From Bacillota bacterium (GTDB taxonomy: Bacteria; Bacillota; Clostridia; Peptostreptococcales; Anaerovoracaceae): 64,000 bases of DNA. A program made the translations under genes and the position numbers. The notes below the pieces were generated by a model that saw only the letters and a list, made by a program, of their open reading frames with translations, did no database searches and had not been told where the DNA came from. Position 1 is the first letter of the stretch; each line of letters opens with the position of its first letter. Positions 26,873 through 38,771 of this stretch are shown piece by piece. The DNA is taken from contig JAQYCQ010000019.1 of the NCBI GenBank assembly GCA_028724585.1, positions 62,001 through 126,000 of the forward strand, written 5' to 3'.

Positions 26873-28237
26873 ATGGAAAATACCTTTGAGTTGAGTGAAA
26901 AAGAAAAATGGAACCTGGTGCTCCAGAAGATCAAAGCGGACAGCATGCCTGCTATCTACAGCACATGGATAAGGCCGCTCAGATTTATATCTGCTGATGA
27001 GGAAAACAGGGAGATAAGGCTTACTACTAACAGCTCCCTTTCTATTGGAATACTTAAAAACCGCTATATGCCTATCATAAAGCAGGCAGTGCTGGAAGTT
27101 TACGGATATGATATGGACATTATCGTATCTCAGATGAGCTACGATGAAGAAGAAGAAAACGAAGAAACAGAAGGAGATACCGATACAAAGTATCAGCTCA
27201 AGGAAAACGCGCTGAATCCGCGCTACAATTTCGATACATTCGTAGTAGGGAGCAACAATGAGCTGGCATACGCAGCCTGCAGAGCTGTAGCTAAGGGGCC
27301 GGCTTCGGTAAACAGCAACCCCCTGTTCATCTACGGAAATTCAGGGCTCGGTAAGACTCACCTTATGAACGCTATAGGACATTACGTCCAGCAGAACGAT
27401 CCGTCGAGGCGTGTGCTGTATCTTTCATCTGAAACATTTACAAACGAGCTGGTAAACGCCCTCCAGAATCACGAAATGGATAAATTCCGCGAAAAATACA
27501 GGAATATAGACATACTGATGATCGACGATATCCAGTTCATTGAAAAGAAGGAAAGTACACAGACCGAGCTTTTCCATACATTTAATACACTTTATGAAAC
27601 AAACAGGCAGATAGTGTTCACCAGCGATCGTCCTCCAAAGGATATATCGACTATAGACCAGCGACTGAAAAGCAGGTTCGAATGGGGCCTTTCTGTAGAT
27701 ATCCAGCCGCCTGACTTCGAGACGAGAGTAGCCATACTCAAAAACAAAGCGGAAATGGAAGATATAGAAGTCGATGATGAAATGCTGGAGATCTTCTACT
27801 TTATAGCTGAAAAGATCACGACGAATATCAGGGAGCTGGAAGGCGCGCTGAACACAGTCATCGCCAACGCCAGACTCACCAACAAGCCGTTGACAAGGAA
27901 AATGGCCGGCGAGGTCCTCAAAGGATCCTTCAATACCAAGGAGAGGACAGTCGACATACCACTTATAAAAAACACGGTATGCGCCTACTACAATATAAAC
28001 GTCCAGGATATGGATTCGTCCAAAAGGACCAAGAATCTAGCGCATCCGAGACAGATAGCCATGTACCTCTGCAGAGAGCTGACAGACACGTCGCTCCCTA
28101 AAATAGGCAAAAACTTCGGAAACAGGGATCACACTACTGTTATCCACGCCTGCGAAAAGATCGCAAAAGAAATAAAAACAAAAGAAGACGTAAAAAAAGA
28201 CATAGAAAAGCTGAAAAGCAGCATAATGGACGTCTGA
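26873..28237 (+). CDS. dnaA: Chromosomal replication initiator DnaA
   Basis: 454 aa. Domain I is at residues 1-80, domain II is a Glu-rich linker, and the AAA+ domain III has Walker A GNSGLGKTHL and Walker B LMIDDIQFI. Domain IV ends with the DnaA-box-binding helix-turn-helix, LPKIGKNFGNRDHTTVIHACEKI. It opens the adjacent origin. A TAGGGA stretch precedes the ATG. First gene of the rightward replichore. Confidence 0.99.
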   Translation: MENTFELSEKEKWNLVLQKIKADSMPAIYSTWIRPLRFISADEENREIRLTTNSSLSIGILKNRYMPIIKQAVLEVYGYDMDIIVSQMSYDEEEENEETEGDTDTKYQLKENALNPRYNFDTFVVGSNNELAYAACRAVAKGPASVNSNPLFIYGNSGLGKTHLMNAIGHYVQQNDPSRRVLYLSSETFTNELVNALQNHEMDKFREKYRNIDILMIDDIQFIEKKESTQTELFHTFNTLYETNRQIVFTSDRPPKDISTIDQRLKSRFEWGLSVDIQPPDFETRVAILKNKAEMEDIEVDDEMLEIFYFIAEKITTNIRELEGALNTVIANARLTNKPLTRKMAGEVLKGSFNTKERTVDIPLIKNTVCAYYNINVQDMDSSKRTKNLAHPRQIAMYLCRELTDTSLPKIGKNFGNRDHTTVIHACEKIAKEIKTKEDVKKDIEKLKSSIMDV

Positions 28238-28478
28238 AAAGAAAGGAAAAACGAAATTTCAAGGATAAAGTTATCAACACACTGTCAACATGCTATTCAC
28301 AGGTTTTTTCACAGCTTATCCACAAGAAAGGCTCCAAAAACCTCGTTGAAACTGCTTTATCCACACAAGTTTTCCACATATCCACATGCTCTACTACTAC
28401 TGCTACTAAGAAATCTTATAATAAAAACATTGCTCATGCGGCAAAAAACCGCATCTGCAGATTTTCAGGAGCCGATAT
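28238..28478. other. oriC: oriC unwinding region (dnaA-dnaN)
   Basis: DnaA boxes: TTATCAACA at 28271, perfect TTATCCACA at 28316 and 28357, TTTTCCACA at 28370 and ATATCCACA at 28378. The last box is followed within 5 bp by CTACTACTACTGCTACTAA (28391-28409), a row of DnaA-trio elements, then AT-rich DNA. This is the layout of the basal unwinding system described for Bacillus subtilis. A TATAAT at 28417 may also serve dnaN. Confidence 0.88.
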
Positions 28479-29597
28479 ATGAAATTCATAATCAGAAAAT
28501 CAGAGCTGACAAGAGCTATCGATAAAACACTGCTGGCGCTTCCTTCCAGATCGCCGCTCAATATCTACAAAGGCATCCTTATCGAAACGGACGAAAAGGG
28601 CATCGTCAAACTCACCAGCTCCGACAGCGAAATGAGAATAGAAGAGAAGATCACTGCCGCTGAATTCGAGCCTGGCAGGACTGTACTTCCGGGAAAACTC
28701 TTCGCCGATATAATAAGGACTCTTCCGGACGAAACCATCACGGTTTCATGCGGCGAAAACAATACAGCCTTCATAACGACCGAACGCAGCAGCTTCCAGA
28801 TATCCACTATCGACGCCGATGAATATCCGGGACTCGAAGAATACGAGGAAGACAAGACATTAAGAATAGACAAAGACACATTTATCGACATGATCAGTAA
28901 GACAAACTTCGCTGCCAGCAAGGTAGAGGCCAGAGGAGTTATAGTCGGATCATTGCTCGACATAAAAGACGACAGCATCACCATGGTATCTCTGGACGGA
29001 TTCAGGATGGCAGTCGCAAGATCACAGATCAGCAATCAGAATGAAACTAACGCCAAGATCATAATATCAGCGAGGATCTTAAACAGCCTCACCAAACTGA
29101 TATCCGATGAAGAGTTCGAAAACAACGAGATAGCTATCGGATACAACGAGAAGAGAGCTAACGCCGAGATCATAACTGAAAACAGCAGGATAATAATAAG
29201 CCTGATAAACGGCAACTATCTTGATTACGAGAACCTTCTCCCTAAGAATTTCAAGGCAGAGGTCACTCTCGACAAAAATGAATTCAGGAAGAGTATCGAA
29301 AGAGCTTCGCTCATGTCGGCAGACGGAAGGAACAACCTTGTAAAGCTCAGGTTTACTGATGACAACCTGAGGATAACTGCCAGATCAGAGTCGGGAAATC
29401 TTGAAGACAACATTCCTGTCTCCGTCAGCGGAGCTGACATAGAGATCGGCTTTAATTCCCAGTATCTGCTCGAGGGCTTAAGGGTCATTGATACTGAAAA
29501 TATAGTTTTCAAATATGACACTAACGTGCGCCCATGCACTATGGAGCCTGAAAACGGCGGATACACATATATGATACTTCCTGTAAGGATACTGTAA
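28479..29597 (+). CDS. dnaN: DNA polymerase III beta sliding clamp
   Basis: 372 aa, full length for the three-domain clamp. It starts MKFIIRKSELTRAIDKTLLAL and ends TYMILPVRIL, both typical. It encircles DNA and tethers the replicative polymerase. Standard position after the origin; a GGAG precedes the ATG. Confidence 0.98.
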   Translation: MKFIIRKSELTRAIDKTLLALPSRSPLNIYKGILIETDEKGIVKLTSSDSEMRIEEKITAAEFEPGRTVLPGKLFADIIRTLPDETITVSCGENNTAFITTERSSFQISTIDADEYPGLEEYEEDKTLRIDKDTFIDMISKTNFAASKVEARGVIVGSLLDIKDDSITMVSLDGFRMAVARSQISNQNETNAKIIISARILNSLTKLISDEEFENNEIAIGYNEKRANAEIITENSRIIISLINGNYLDYENLLPKNFKAEVTLDKNEFRKSIERASLMSADGRNNLVKLRFTDDNLRITARSESGNLEDNIPVSVSGADIEIGFNSQYLLEGLRVIDTENIVFKYDTNVRPCTMEPENGGYTYMILPVRIL

Positions 29598-29603
29598 CCT
29601 GAT

Positions 29604-30698
29604 ATGTATTTCAGCGAGATAGAACTCAGAAATTTCAGAAATTACGAACACGAAAAGATAAGATTTCACGAGAAGGTGAATCTTCTTCTGGGACAAAACG
29701 CCCAGGGGAAGACCAACCTTCTTGAAGCGCTTTATATAACATCCTTCGGAAAATCTTTCCGTCAGGTAAACGACGGGGACATGATAAGATTCGGGGAAAA
29801 GACGGCCTTTGTCAGAGCGCGCGCTATGGATGAAAAAGACGATATAACTGTGGAGCTCGGGCTCATAAAGGGAGGCAAGAGTATAAAGATCGACGGCGTT
29901 CCCGTCCGAAAAACTTCACAGCTTTTGAATCATATACATGTTATAATCTTTTCTCCGGATGATCTGAGGATCGTAAAGGATGACCCTTCGCGCAGAAGGA
30001 GGTTCATAGACAGGGAACTGATACAGATCAGACCTGTCTATTACTCGTCACTTATGAAATACCATAAGGTACTGCAACAGAGGAACGCGCTCCTGAAGAA
30101 CGCGGTTCCCGACCGGGGCATTCTCGATGTTCTCGACGAAGAGCTGGCATCATACGGCGCGGATGTGATAACCGCGAGATCTTCTTTTATCAGGAAGCTC
30201 TCGGCCATATCCAGCGAAATACATTCTGATCTGACTGAAAACAGGGAAGATCTTTCTGTATCGTATAAGTCTGATATTCCTGAGGCGGCTGACAGAAAAG
30301 GGCAGAAGTCTGCCTTTTTAGACGTTTTAGCCGAGAGCAGGGACAGCGATATAGAGAGGCGGACCACCGGCAGAGGTCCGCAGCGTGACGATCTGAATCT
30401 TTATATAAATGACAAAATGGTCAGAAAATACGGTTCCCAGGGGCAGCAGCGAACTGCTGCTCTTTCTTTGAAGCTTGCGGAAACGGCTGTCATTAAGCAG
30501 GAGACAGGGGATACGCCTGTGCTCCTTCTGGACGACGTCCTTTCAGAGCTTGATTTTTCGCGCCAGAAACAGCTCATCAGCTCGTTCAGCACATCCCAGA
30601 TATTTATTACTTCCGCTGAAATAGACAGAAATCTTATAGACGGGATACCTGATTACGAAGTATATAAGATCAACAACGGGTCAGTGATCCACGAATAG
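29604..30698 (+). CDS. recF: DNA replication/repair protein RecF
   Basis: 364 aa SMC-like ATPase. Walker A LLGQNAQGKTNLLEALY is near residue 30, the signature region is KYGSQGQQRTAALSLKLAE, and Walker B is VLLLDDVLSELD. The short S4-like ORF (yaaA) that often lies between dnaN and recF is absent here; only 6 bp separate the two genes. It acts in gap repair and fork restart with RecOR. Confidence 0.97.
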   Translation: MYFSEIELRNFRNYEHEKIRFHEKVNLLLGQNAQGKTNLLEALYITSFGKSFRQVNDGDMIRFGEKTAFVRARAMDEKDDITVELGLIKGGKSIKIDGVPVRKTSQLLNHIHVIIFSPDDLRIVKDDPSRRRRFIDRELIQIRPVYYSSLMKYHKVLQQRNALLKNAVPDRGILDVLDEELASYGADVITARSSFIRKLSAISSEIHSDLTENREDLSVSYKSDIPEAADRKGQKSAFLDVLAESRDSDIERRTTGRGPQRDDLNLYINDKMVRKYGSQGQQRTAALSLKLAETAVIKQETGDTPVLLLDDVLSELDFSRQKQLISSFSTSQIFITSAEIDRNLIDGIPDYEVYKINNGSVIHE

Positions 30699-30732
30699 TG
30701 ATATTCCCAGGCTCAGACACGTTTTAATATAG

Positions 30733-32691
<1,959 letters not shown>

Positions 32692-32724
32692 AACGCCGGA
32701 AGGAAAAGAAAGATTGTCAACCCT

Positions 32725-32739
32725 GCGGCCGGAGGCCGC
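32725..32739. repeat. Mini-hairpin, GGA triloop
   Basis: GCGGCC-GGA-GGCCGC, perfect, in the 71-bp gap between gyrB and gyrA, 24 bp before the gyrA start. Confidence 0.75.
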
Positions 32740-32762
32740 GTAAGTATAAGGAGTATACATAC

Positions 32763-35258
32763 ATGGAAAATATGATTGAGGACTCCAAAGCCCAGCATGT
32801 CGAAATAAACAAGATCATGAGGACTTCGTACATCAATTATTCGATGAGTGTAATCATCGGACGAGCTCTTCCGGATGTACGAGACGGCCTTAAGCCTGTT
32901 CACAGAAGGATCCTGTACGATATGATGGAGCTGGGAGTAACGCCGGACAAGCCGCACAGGAAATCAGCGCGTATTGTCGGTGACGTTCTTGGTAAATACC
33001 ATCCGCACGGTGACTCATCGGTTTACGACGCGATGGTAAGGCTGGCCCAGAAATGGAACATCAGATACCCGCTGGTAGACGGACACGGAAACTTCGGTTC
33101 TGTCGACGGCGACAGCCCTGCCGCTATGCGATACACAGAGGCGAGAATGACACCTCTGGCTCTGCAGATGCTCAGGGATATAAACAAGGACACTGTAGAT
33201 TTCCAGCCTAACTTTGACGGCGATGAAAGAGAACCGGTCGTTCTCCCTTCCAGGTTCCCTAACCTGCTGGTCAACGGATCGAACGGTATAGCCGTCGGCA
33301 TGGCTACGTCTATACCGCCTCACAACCTGACGGATGTCATCAATGCCGTTATAAAGATGATCGATGACAAGGAGTGCACTATCGACGACATCATCGATAT
33401 CATCAAGGCTCCGGATTTCCCGACAGGCGCTGAGATCATCGGATACAAGGACGCCAGAGAAGCCTACAGGACAGGCCAGGGCAAGGTAACCGTAAGGTCC
33501 AAGTACAAGTTCGAGGAGACAAGTCACGGCAAAATGCAGATAGTCTTCACCGAGATCCCTTATCAGGTAAACAAGGCTAGACTCATCGAAAAGATCGCGG
33601 AGCTGGTAAAGACCAAGAAGATCGATCATATCTCAGATATCAGGGACGAATCTGACAGGGACGGTATGAGGATCGTTATCGAGCTCAAGAAGGACGCCAA
33701 CCCGCGCATCACCCTGAACAGGCTGCTCAAACACACTCAGCTTCAGGAAAACCAGAGCATAATCATGATAGCGCTGGTAAACGGCGAGCCGAAGATCCTG
33801 AACATCTACGAGATCCTGTCCTACTATCTCGATCACCAGAAGGAAGTAGTGACGAGAAGGACCAGATACGATCTTAAAAAAGCCCAGGAAAGGGCTCATA
33901 TACTCGAAGGCTATCTGATAGCTCTCGATAATATCGATGAAGTCATCAGGATCATCAGGTCCAGCTATAATGATGCCAAAGAAAAGCTGATGGAAAGGTT
34001 CTCACTTTCCGACGTACAGGCTCAGGCTATACTCGATATGAGGTTGGCTCGTCTGCAGGGACTGGAAAGAGAAAAGATCGAAGCTGAATACGCTGATCTG
34101 ATGAAGAAGATAGACTGGTTCAACAAGATCCTTTCCGATGAAAGCGTTCTCATGGGCGTTATCAGGGATGAGCTCATCGAGATAAGGGACAAGTTCGGCG
34201 ACGAAAGACGTACCGACATCGTTCCGGCAGAGGGTGAGATAGACGAGGAAGCGCTCATCGAGAGAAAACAGGTTGCTGTAACTCTGACGCATCTGGGATA
34301 TGTAAAGCGCATGTCGATGGACAACTATAAGACCCAGAGGCGCGGAGGCAAGGGGATCACGGGCCTGACGACAAGGGAAAACGATTTCGTCAAGGACCTG
34401 ATCATAACGTCGACTCACGATAACCTCCTGTTCTTTACGAATACAGGCAAAGTGTATAGAATAAAGGCATATGAAATTCCGGAAGGCAAGAGGACCGCGA
34501 GAGGAACTCCTGTAGTAAACTTCCTGAATCTCATGCAGCACGAACGTGTTACAGCAGTAATGCCTGTAAACGAATTCAGCGAAGACAGGTATCTCGTAGC
34601 TGTCACCAGGAACGGCATCATCAAGAAGACCGCTCTGGAGCAGTTCGATAAGAACAGGAAGAACGGGCTTCTCGCCATCAAGCTTAAAGAAGGCGACGAG
34701 CTGATAGACGTAAAGCAGACCACCGGCGACAACATGATCATAATCGTGACTAAATACGGCAAGTCCATCTGCTTCAACGAAGGCGATGTAAGGCCTATGG
34801 GCAGGATGGCCGGAGGAGTCAAGGCTATACAGCTGGACGAGGATGACGAAGTCGTTTCGCTCGTTCTCGCTGAAAATAACGAAGAGCTCCTCGTAGTCAC
34901 GTCCGGCGGTTTCGGAAAGAGAACGCCTGTCGGGAATTACACGTCTCAAAAGCGCGGCGGCAAGGGTATACTGACTTATGACAAGAACAAATTCGATAAG
35001 ACAGGCCCTCTTGTCGGTGCTATGATAGTCAACGAAGATGATGAGGTAATGCTCATAAATTCCGACGGTATAATCATCAGGATAAAGGCCGGCGACGTCA
35101 ACAGGCTGGGCAGGACTACCCAGGGCGTCAAGATAATGAAGGTGGCAGATGACTCCAACATAATCGCCATCGCCAAGATCCCGGTAGACGATTCAGACGA
35201 CGGTGACGATCCGGATGATAACGGAAGTACTGATGTTCAGATGTCTCTGGACGTTTGA
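32763..35258 (+). CDS. gyrA: DNA gyrase subunit A
   Basis: 831 aa. Breakage-reunion domain with the catalytic Tyr in [12 protein letters not shown] and the quinolone-resistance region [17 protein letters not shown] (the usual Ser and a downstream Asp/Glu position are present as Ser and Asp). The C-terminal beta-pinwheel carries the GyrA box QRRGGKG at its start, needed for DNA wrapping. The tail is acidic ([12 protein letters not shown]). It introduces negative supercoils with GyrB. Confidence 0.98.
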   Translation: MENMIEDSKAQHVEINKIMRTSYINYSMSVIIGRALPDVRDGLKPVHRRILYDMMELGVTPDKPHRKSARIVGDVLGKYHPHGDSSVYDAMVRLAQKWNIRYPLVDGHGNFGSVDGDSPAAMRYTEARMTPLALQMLRDINKDTVDFQPNFDGDEREPVVLPSRFPNLLVNGSNGIAVGMATSIPPHNLTDVINAVIKMIDDKECTIDDIIDIIKAPDFPTGAEIIGYKDAREAYRTGQGKVTVRSKYKFEETSHGKMQIVFTEIPYQVNKARLIEKIAELVKTKKIDHISDIRDESDRDGMRIVIELKKDANPRITLNRLLKHTQLQENQSIIMIALVNGEPKILNIYEILSYYLDHQKEVVTRRTRYDLKKAQERAHILEGYLIALDNIDEVIRIIRSSYNDAKEKLMERFSLSDVQAQAILDMRLARLQGLEREKIEAEYADLMKKIDWFNKILSDESVLMGVIRDELIEIRDKFGDERRTDIVPAEGEIDEEALIERKQVAVTLTHLGYVKRMSMDNYKTQRRGGKGITGLTTRENDFVKDLIITSTHDNLLFFTNTGKVYRIKAYEIPEGKRTARGTPVVNFLNLMQHERVTAVMPVNEFSEDRYLVAVTRNGIIKKTALEQFDKNRKNGLLAIKLKEGDELIDVKQTTGDNMIIIVTKYGKSICFNEGDVRPMGRMAGGVKAIQLDEDDEVVSLVLAENNEELLVVTSGGFGKRTPVGNYTSQKRGGKGILTYDKNKFDKTGPLVGAMIVNEDDEVMLINSDGIIIRIKAGDVNRLGRTTQGVKIMKVADDSNIIAIAKIPVDDSDDGDDPDDNGSTDVQMSLDV

Positions 35259-35357
35259 TATTTGACGTAAAGGGTATAAAATCAATGGTTTCGCCAATGA
35301 GATCATTAATTTTATATTTTGCAGGAAATATCAGATATCCTGAGGAGGAACATATAT

Positions 35358-35777
35358 ATGGCAGATAAACTAAAACTGTCTGTACCTGCTAAACCCGAGT
35401 ACACTGGTGTGGTGAGACTGGCTGTTTCATCAGCTGCTTCTGCCGCGGGTTTCAGCGTGGATGACATTGAAGACATTACGATCGCTGTATCAGAAGTCTG
35501 CACACACATCTTCTGCAGCGGCATGACGACATCCTATGAAGTGTCGTGCGAGATAGAAGACAACAGCATGACGATCGTAGTAGACGATATCAGGAACGGA
35601 GAAAAAGAAGAGGAAGTAGATTTCCACCCTTGCTTCTGTCTTCCTGTTTCCAGCTTCTTTCCTGAACTCTACGACCCGTCTATCTGCATGATAATGCTTC
35701 GTGCCCTTATGGACGAAGTCTCTATCTATTCATGCAGCGGCGGCGACGTACTGATCAAAATGATCAAGAATAATTAA
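35358..35777 (+). CDS. RsbW/SpoIIAB-like anti-sigma factor
   Basis: 139 aa GHKL-type protein, starting at the ATG at 35358 behind GAGGAGG. It begins LKLSVPAKPEYTGVVRLAVS and has an N-box segment ITIAVSEVCTHIF where kinases of this family have AVSEACTNAV; the key Asn is therefore His. A D-box-like VVDDIRNG follows. The next gene, 13 bp on, is its likely target sigma factor. There is no RsbV/SpoIIAA antagonist between or before them. Anti-sigma function is inferred from family and context; kinase activity is doubtful. Confidence 0.82.
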   Translation: MADKLKLSVPAKPEYTGVVRLAVSSAASAAGFSVDDIEDITIAVSEVCTHIFCSGMTTSYEVSCEIEDNSMTIVVDDIRNGEKEEEVDFHPCFCLPVSSFFPELYDPSICMIMLRALMDEVSIYSCSGGDVLIKMIKNN

Positions 35778-35790
35778 ACGGAGTTTCAAC

Positions 35791-36543
35791 ATGGCAAAAC
35801 CTGACAGTGGTGAGAAAGAGCTGTTTGAAAAGTACATAGAAACGAAAGATGTCGATATCAGAAACAAGATCGTCGAAAAATACATGTATCTTGTCGATAT
35901 TCTCGTCAAGAGATACCTTAACAAGGGTGTAGACTATGATGATCTGTATCAGGTGGGATCGATGGCGCTCATTCTCGCGGCGGACAGGTATAATCCCGAG
36001 AGAGGGGTAGATTTCGCGGCGTTCGCGACTCCTACGATCCTCGGAGAAATAAAGAGATACTTCCGTGATAAAGGCTGGTCTATGAAGGTTCCCCGCCGCC
36101 TGAAGGATCTTTCGGTAAAGCTGCCGAAGGTTCAGCAGGAGCTGGAAAAAGAACTTCAGAGATCTCCTAAGATCTCAGAGATCGCCGAAAGGCTTGGAGT
36201 TTCCGATGACACAGTCATAGAAGCTATGGAGTCGGGCAGGGCTTACAGCGCGTATTCCCTGCAGCAGAGCCTTGAGGAAGACGGAAGTGATTCAGGAGGG
36301 GGTTCTTTCCTCGAACGCTATACGGGCGAAGAAGACAGGAACTTCAACACGGTAGAGAATGCCGATATCCTTAAAAGGACTATGGCTTCTTTTACTCCTG
36401 AGGAAAAGAAATTCTGCAATATGAGATTTATCGAGGGTATGACTCAGCAGCAGATCGCTGAAAATCTCGGTGTTTCCCAGATGACCGTGTCACGTATAGA
36501 GAAAAAGATAAAAGCAAGGTTCAAGGAGGAATTCTTAAAATGA
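35791..36543 (+). CDS. Sigma factor of the SigB/SigF/SigG family
   Basis: 250 aa. Region 2 shows DYDDLYQVGSMALILAADRYNPERG and FAAFATPTILGEIKRYFRDKGW, region 3 follows, and region 4 ends with the helix-turn-helix MTQQQIAENLGVSQMTVSRIEKKI. The length and the short inter-region 2-4 distance are those of general-stress or sporulation sigma factors. It is paired with the anti-sigma gene upstream and overlaps trpS by 4 bp (ATGA). Whether it serves stress or sporulation cannot be told: the spoIIAA partner is absent. Confidence 0.9.
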   Translation: MAKPDSGEKELFEKYIETKDVDIRNKIVEKYMYLVDILVKRYLNKGVDYDDLYQVGSMALILAADRYNPERGVDFAAFATPTILGEIKRYFRDKGWSMKVPRRLKDLSVKLPKVQQELEKELQRSPKISEIAERLGVSDDTVIEAMESGRAYSAYSLQQSLEEDGSDSGGGSFLERYTGEEDRNFNTVENADILKRTMASFTPEEKKFCNMRFIEGMTQQQIAENLGVSQMTVSRIEKKIKARFKEEFLK

Positions 36544-37529
36544 AAAGGGTATTTTCAGGCATTCAGCCTACGGGAAATATACATCTCGGCAACTATCTCG
36601 GCGCGCTCAGACAGTTTGTCGATCTTCAGAAAGACAATGAGTGCATATACTGCATAGTTGATATGCATGCCATCACAGTACCCAAGGATCCTGAGGTTCT
36701 CAAGAAGAGCATAATGGATGTGGCAGCTCTCTATCTGGCTCTCGGCATAGATCCGGAAAAATCTATTGTATTCATACAGTCAGACGTACCGGGCCACGCC
36801 GAGCTCTCATGGATGCTCACATGCTCCTCATATACAGGCGAGCTTTCAAGGATGACCCAGTTCAAGCAGAAGAGCAAGATGCAGGAATCCGCGCCGACCG
36901 GACTTTTCATGTACCCTGTTCTCATGGCAGCGGATATTCTGCTTTACGACACTGAGGTCGTTCCTGTAGGCGACGACCAGAAACAGCACATAGAACTGAC
37001 CAGGGATCTCGCCAAGAGAGTAAACGGCAAATACGGTGAAGATACTTTCGTGATCCCTGAGGGAAGATACATGAAGAGCGGTGCGAGGATAATGAGCCTC
37101 GATGACCCGTCCAGCAAGATGAGCAAGAGTGCCGAAAACGAATACAGCCGTATCCAGCTTCTCGACTCACCGTCCAAGATCAAGAAATCCATCATGCGCG
37201 CCACCACAGATTCAGAAGGTGTCATCAGATACGATCAGGAAAAGCAGCCGGGAATCGCCAATCTGCTCAACATCTACAGCGCCTGCACAAACAAGCCTGT
37301 CGATGAGATAGTAAAAGACTACGACGGCAAGGGCTACGGCGCGCTGAAGAAAGACCTGGTCGATGTCCTCGTAGAAAACCTCACTCCTGTACAGGAACGT
37401 TTTGCTGAGATCAGGAACTCCGACGAGCTTCCTAAGATCCTCGCGGCCGGCGCAGAAAAAGCGAACGCCATAGCCGAGAAGACGATAAAGAGAGTCAAGG
37501 ATAACTTCGGTCTCGGAAACAGATTTTAG
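36540..37529 (+). CDS. trpS: Tryptophan--tRNA ligase
   Basis: 329 aa class I synthetase. The HIGH-type motif is TGNIHLGNYLGAL, and the KMSKS motif appears as SSKMSKSAEN. PVGDDQKQHIELTRDLAKR matches the tryptophan site region. It overlaps the sigma factor gene by 4 bp, so the two are translationally coupled, an unusual partnership. No T-box is visible. Confidence 0.97.
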   Translation: MKRVFSGIQPTGNIHLGNYLGALRQFVDLQKDNECIYCIVDMHAITVPKDPEVLKKSIMDVAALYLALGIDPEKSIVFIQSDVPGHAELSWMLTCSSYTGELSRMTQFKQKSKMQESAPTGLFMYPVLMAADILLYDTEVVPVGDDQKQHIELTRDLAKRVNGKYGEDTFVIPEGRYMKSGARIMSLDDPSSKMSKSAENEYSRIQLLDSPSKIKKSIMRATTDSEGVIRYDQEKQPGIANLLNIYSACTNKPVDEIVKDYDGKGYGALKKDLVDVLVENLTPVQERFAEIRNSDELPKILAAGAEKANAIAEKTIKRVKDNFGLGNRF

Positions 37530-37749
37530 CAAGTACGCGGAAAGGATTCTCCCGCCTCTGAGCGTCAACGCAGGCAGTGAGATGGATTTTGAATTAAGAT
37601 TTTAAAGGGGAGCGTGCGGCGCGGCAGCAGTCTGCGGCGAAGCCAATGCTTCCCAGACGTTTGAATGTGGCACTGAAATTTTCGTGCGCAGTCATCTGCC
37701 ACTGGTGCAGGAAAATTCAGGAAACTTCAAAATTTCAAAAAAAATTTAC

Positions 37750-37764
37750 GTCCGCTCCGCGGAC
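37750..37764. repeat. Mini-hairpin, TCC triloop
   Basis: GTCCGC-TCC-GCGGAC, perfect. Its reverse complement occurs at 48026. Confidence 0.75.
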
Positions 37765-37774
37765 GAGGATACTG

Positions 37775-37804
37775 GAGAGCCCCTGCCGCAAGGCCGGGGC
37801 TCTC
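37775..37804. terminator. Strong hairpin between trpS and trxB
   Basis: GAGAGCCCC / GGGGCTCTC 9-bp stem enclosing GCC-GCAA-GGC. The following TCTGCTTTC is a poor T-run, so termination is likely but not certain. Confidence 0.6.
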
Positions 37805-37847
37805 TCTGCTTTCACAACACGTGCTCCCGAAAAGTAAATATTACATT

Positions 37848-37863
37848 TGTTTCACGTGGAACT
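37848..37863. other. parS: parS-like site
   Basis: TGTTTCACGTGGAACT keeps the CACGTG core and 14 of 16 positions of the parS consensus. It is intergenic, 10 bp before the trxB stop codon. Confidence 0.6.
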
Positions 37864-37872
37864 GACGTATTT

Positions 37873-38757
37873 TTATTTATTTTTCAGTCTTCTTACGTAC
37901 TTAACAGCTGCTGTTCCTGCCAGAGCTCCTTCGCCTACAGCCTTTGCCACCTGGAGAAGGCCTCCGTTGCAGTCACCTGCTGTGTAGAAACCAGGAATGA
38001 ACGTAGCCATGTTTTCATCGAAGTCTATCTTTCCTTCCGGATCCACTACGCCGAGCTTTCTGGCCAGATCGATGGATGATGCTGTACCGATAGCTACAAA
38101 AACCCCGTCCACACTGAGCGTGCTCCCGTCTTTGAATTCGACCTGGTTGAGAAGATCTCCGCCGCTGACCGAAGCTATAGGCTTGTCGTTGACTTTGATG
38201 CCTTCAGGTACAGATGCTGTCATGCTGAGGCCGTTGGTGAGGATCGTGACTTCTGAAGCGAGCGGCTGGAGATGCTTAGCTTCGCTCACCGCGTATTCGC
38301 CGTTTCCGATGACCGCGACCGGGAGATTCTTGTAGAAGAAAGCGTCGCATACAGCGCAGTAGCTTACGCCCTTGCCCTCGAATTCATCGAGGCCCTTGAT
38401 AGGGAGAGTCTTTCTGCTGGAGCCGGCAGCCAGGATGCAGGCAGCTGATTCGTAGACGCCGTGTGATGCTGTTACGTGGAAGAGACCATTGAGGTTTTCT
38501 ATCTCGAAGATCTCGTCAGTGATCACTCTGACCCCGAGCCTTTCGGCGCCCTTGACCCCGTTTTCGAAGAGCTCCTTGGCGTCCACTCCTTCGGCGAAGC
38601 CGTAGTAATTATCTATTCTGGATGCTTTTCCTAGGGCTCCGCTGTCCTTGCCGATCACTATGACATTGAGCCCGGCGCGTACGGCGTATAAAGATGCTGA
38701 GATCCCGGCAGGCCCTTTGCCGATGATCAGCACATCGCACATTGTGATGTTTTCCAT
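37873..38757 (-). CDS. Thioredoxin reductase-like flavoprotein
   Basis: 294 aa. FAD site DVLIIGKGPAGISASLYAVRAG at the N-terminus, redox pair C134-A-V-C137, NAD(P)H-binding VAVIGNGEYAVSEAKHL and C-terminal FAD motif GFYTAGDCNGGLLQVAKAVGEG. Compared with canonical TrxB, the second nucleotide motif is GNGEYA and not GGGNSA, so pyridine-nucleotide preference may differ. It is co-directional with, and 14 bp downstream of, a thioredoxin-fold gene that has no CXXC. It may reduce another partner such as ferredoxin-linked or NrdH-like proteins. Confidence 0.88.
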   Translation of the reverse strand: MENITMCDVLIIGKGPAGISASLYAVRAGLNVIVIGKDSGALGKASRIDNYYGFAEGVDAKELFENGVKGAERLGVRVITDEIFEIENLNGLFHVTASHGVYESAACILAAGSSRKTLPIKGLDEFEGKGVSYCAVCDAFFYKNLPVAVIGNGEYAVSEAKHLQPLASEVTILTNGLSMTASVPEGIKVNDKPIASVSGGDLLNQVEFKDGSTLSVDGVFVAIGTASSIDLARKLGVVDPEGKIDFDENMATFIPGFYTAGDCNGGLLQVAKAVGEGALAGTAAVKYVRRLKNK

Positions 38758-38771
38758 TTTTACCTCCGCTT

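Larger units (their letters stand above)
37530..37872. other. trpS-trxB convergent intergenic region
   Basis: Contains a mini-hairpin (37750), a strong GNRA-capped hairpin (37775-37804) and a parS-like site (37848). The first 200 bp show no recognisable gene; a short GC-rich stretch near 37615 gives way to A/T-rich DNA. Confidence 0.55.

Noticed and set aside
34002..34949. 315-codon minus-strand ORF opposite gyrA
   Set aside because: Fully antisense to gyrA; no start signal or family features.
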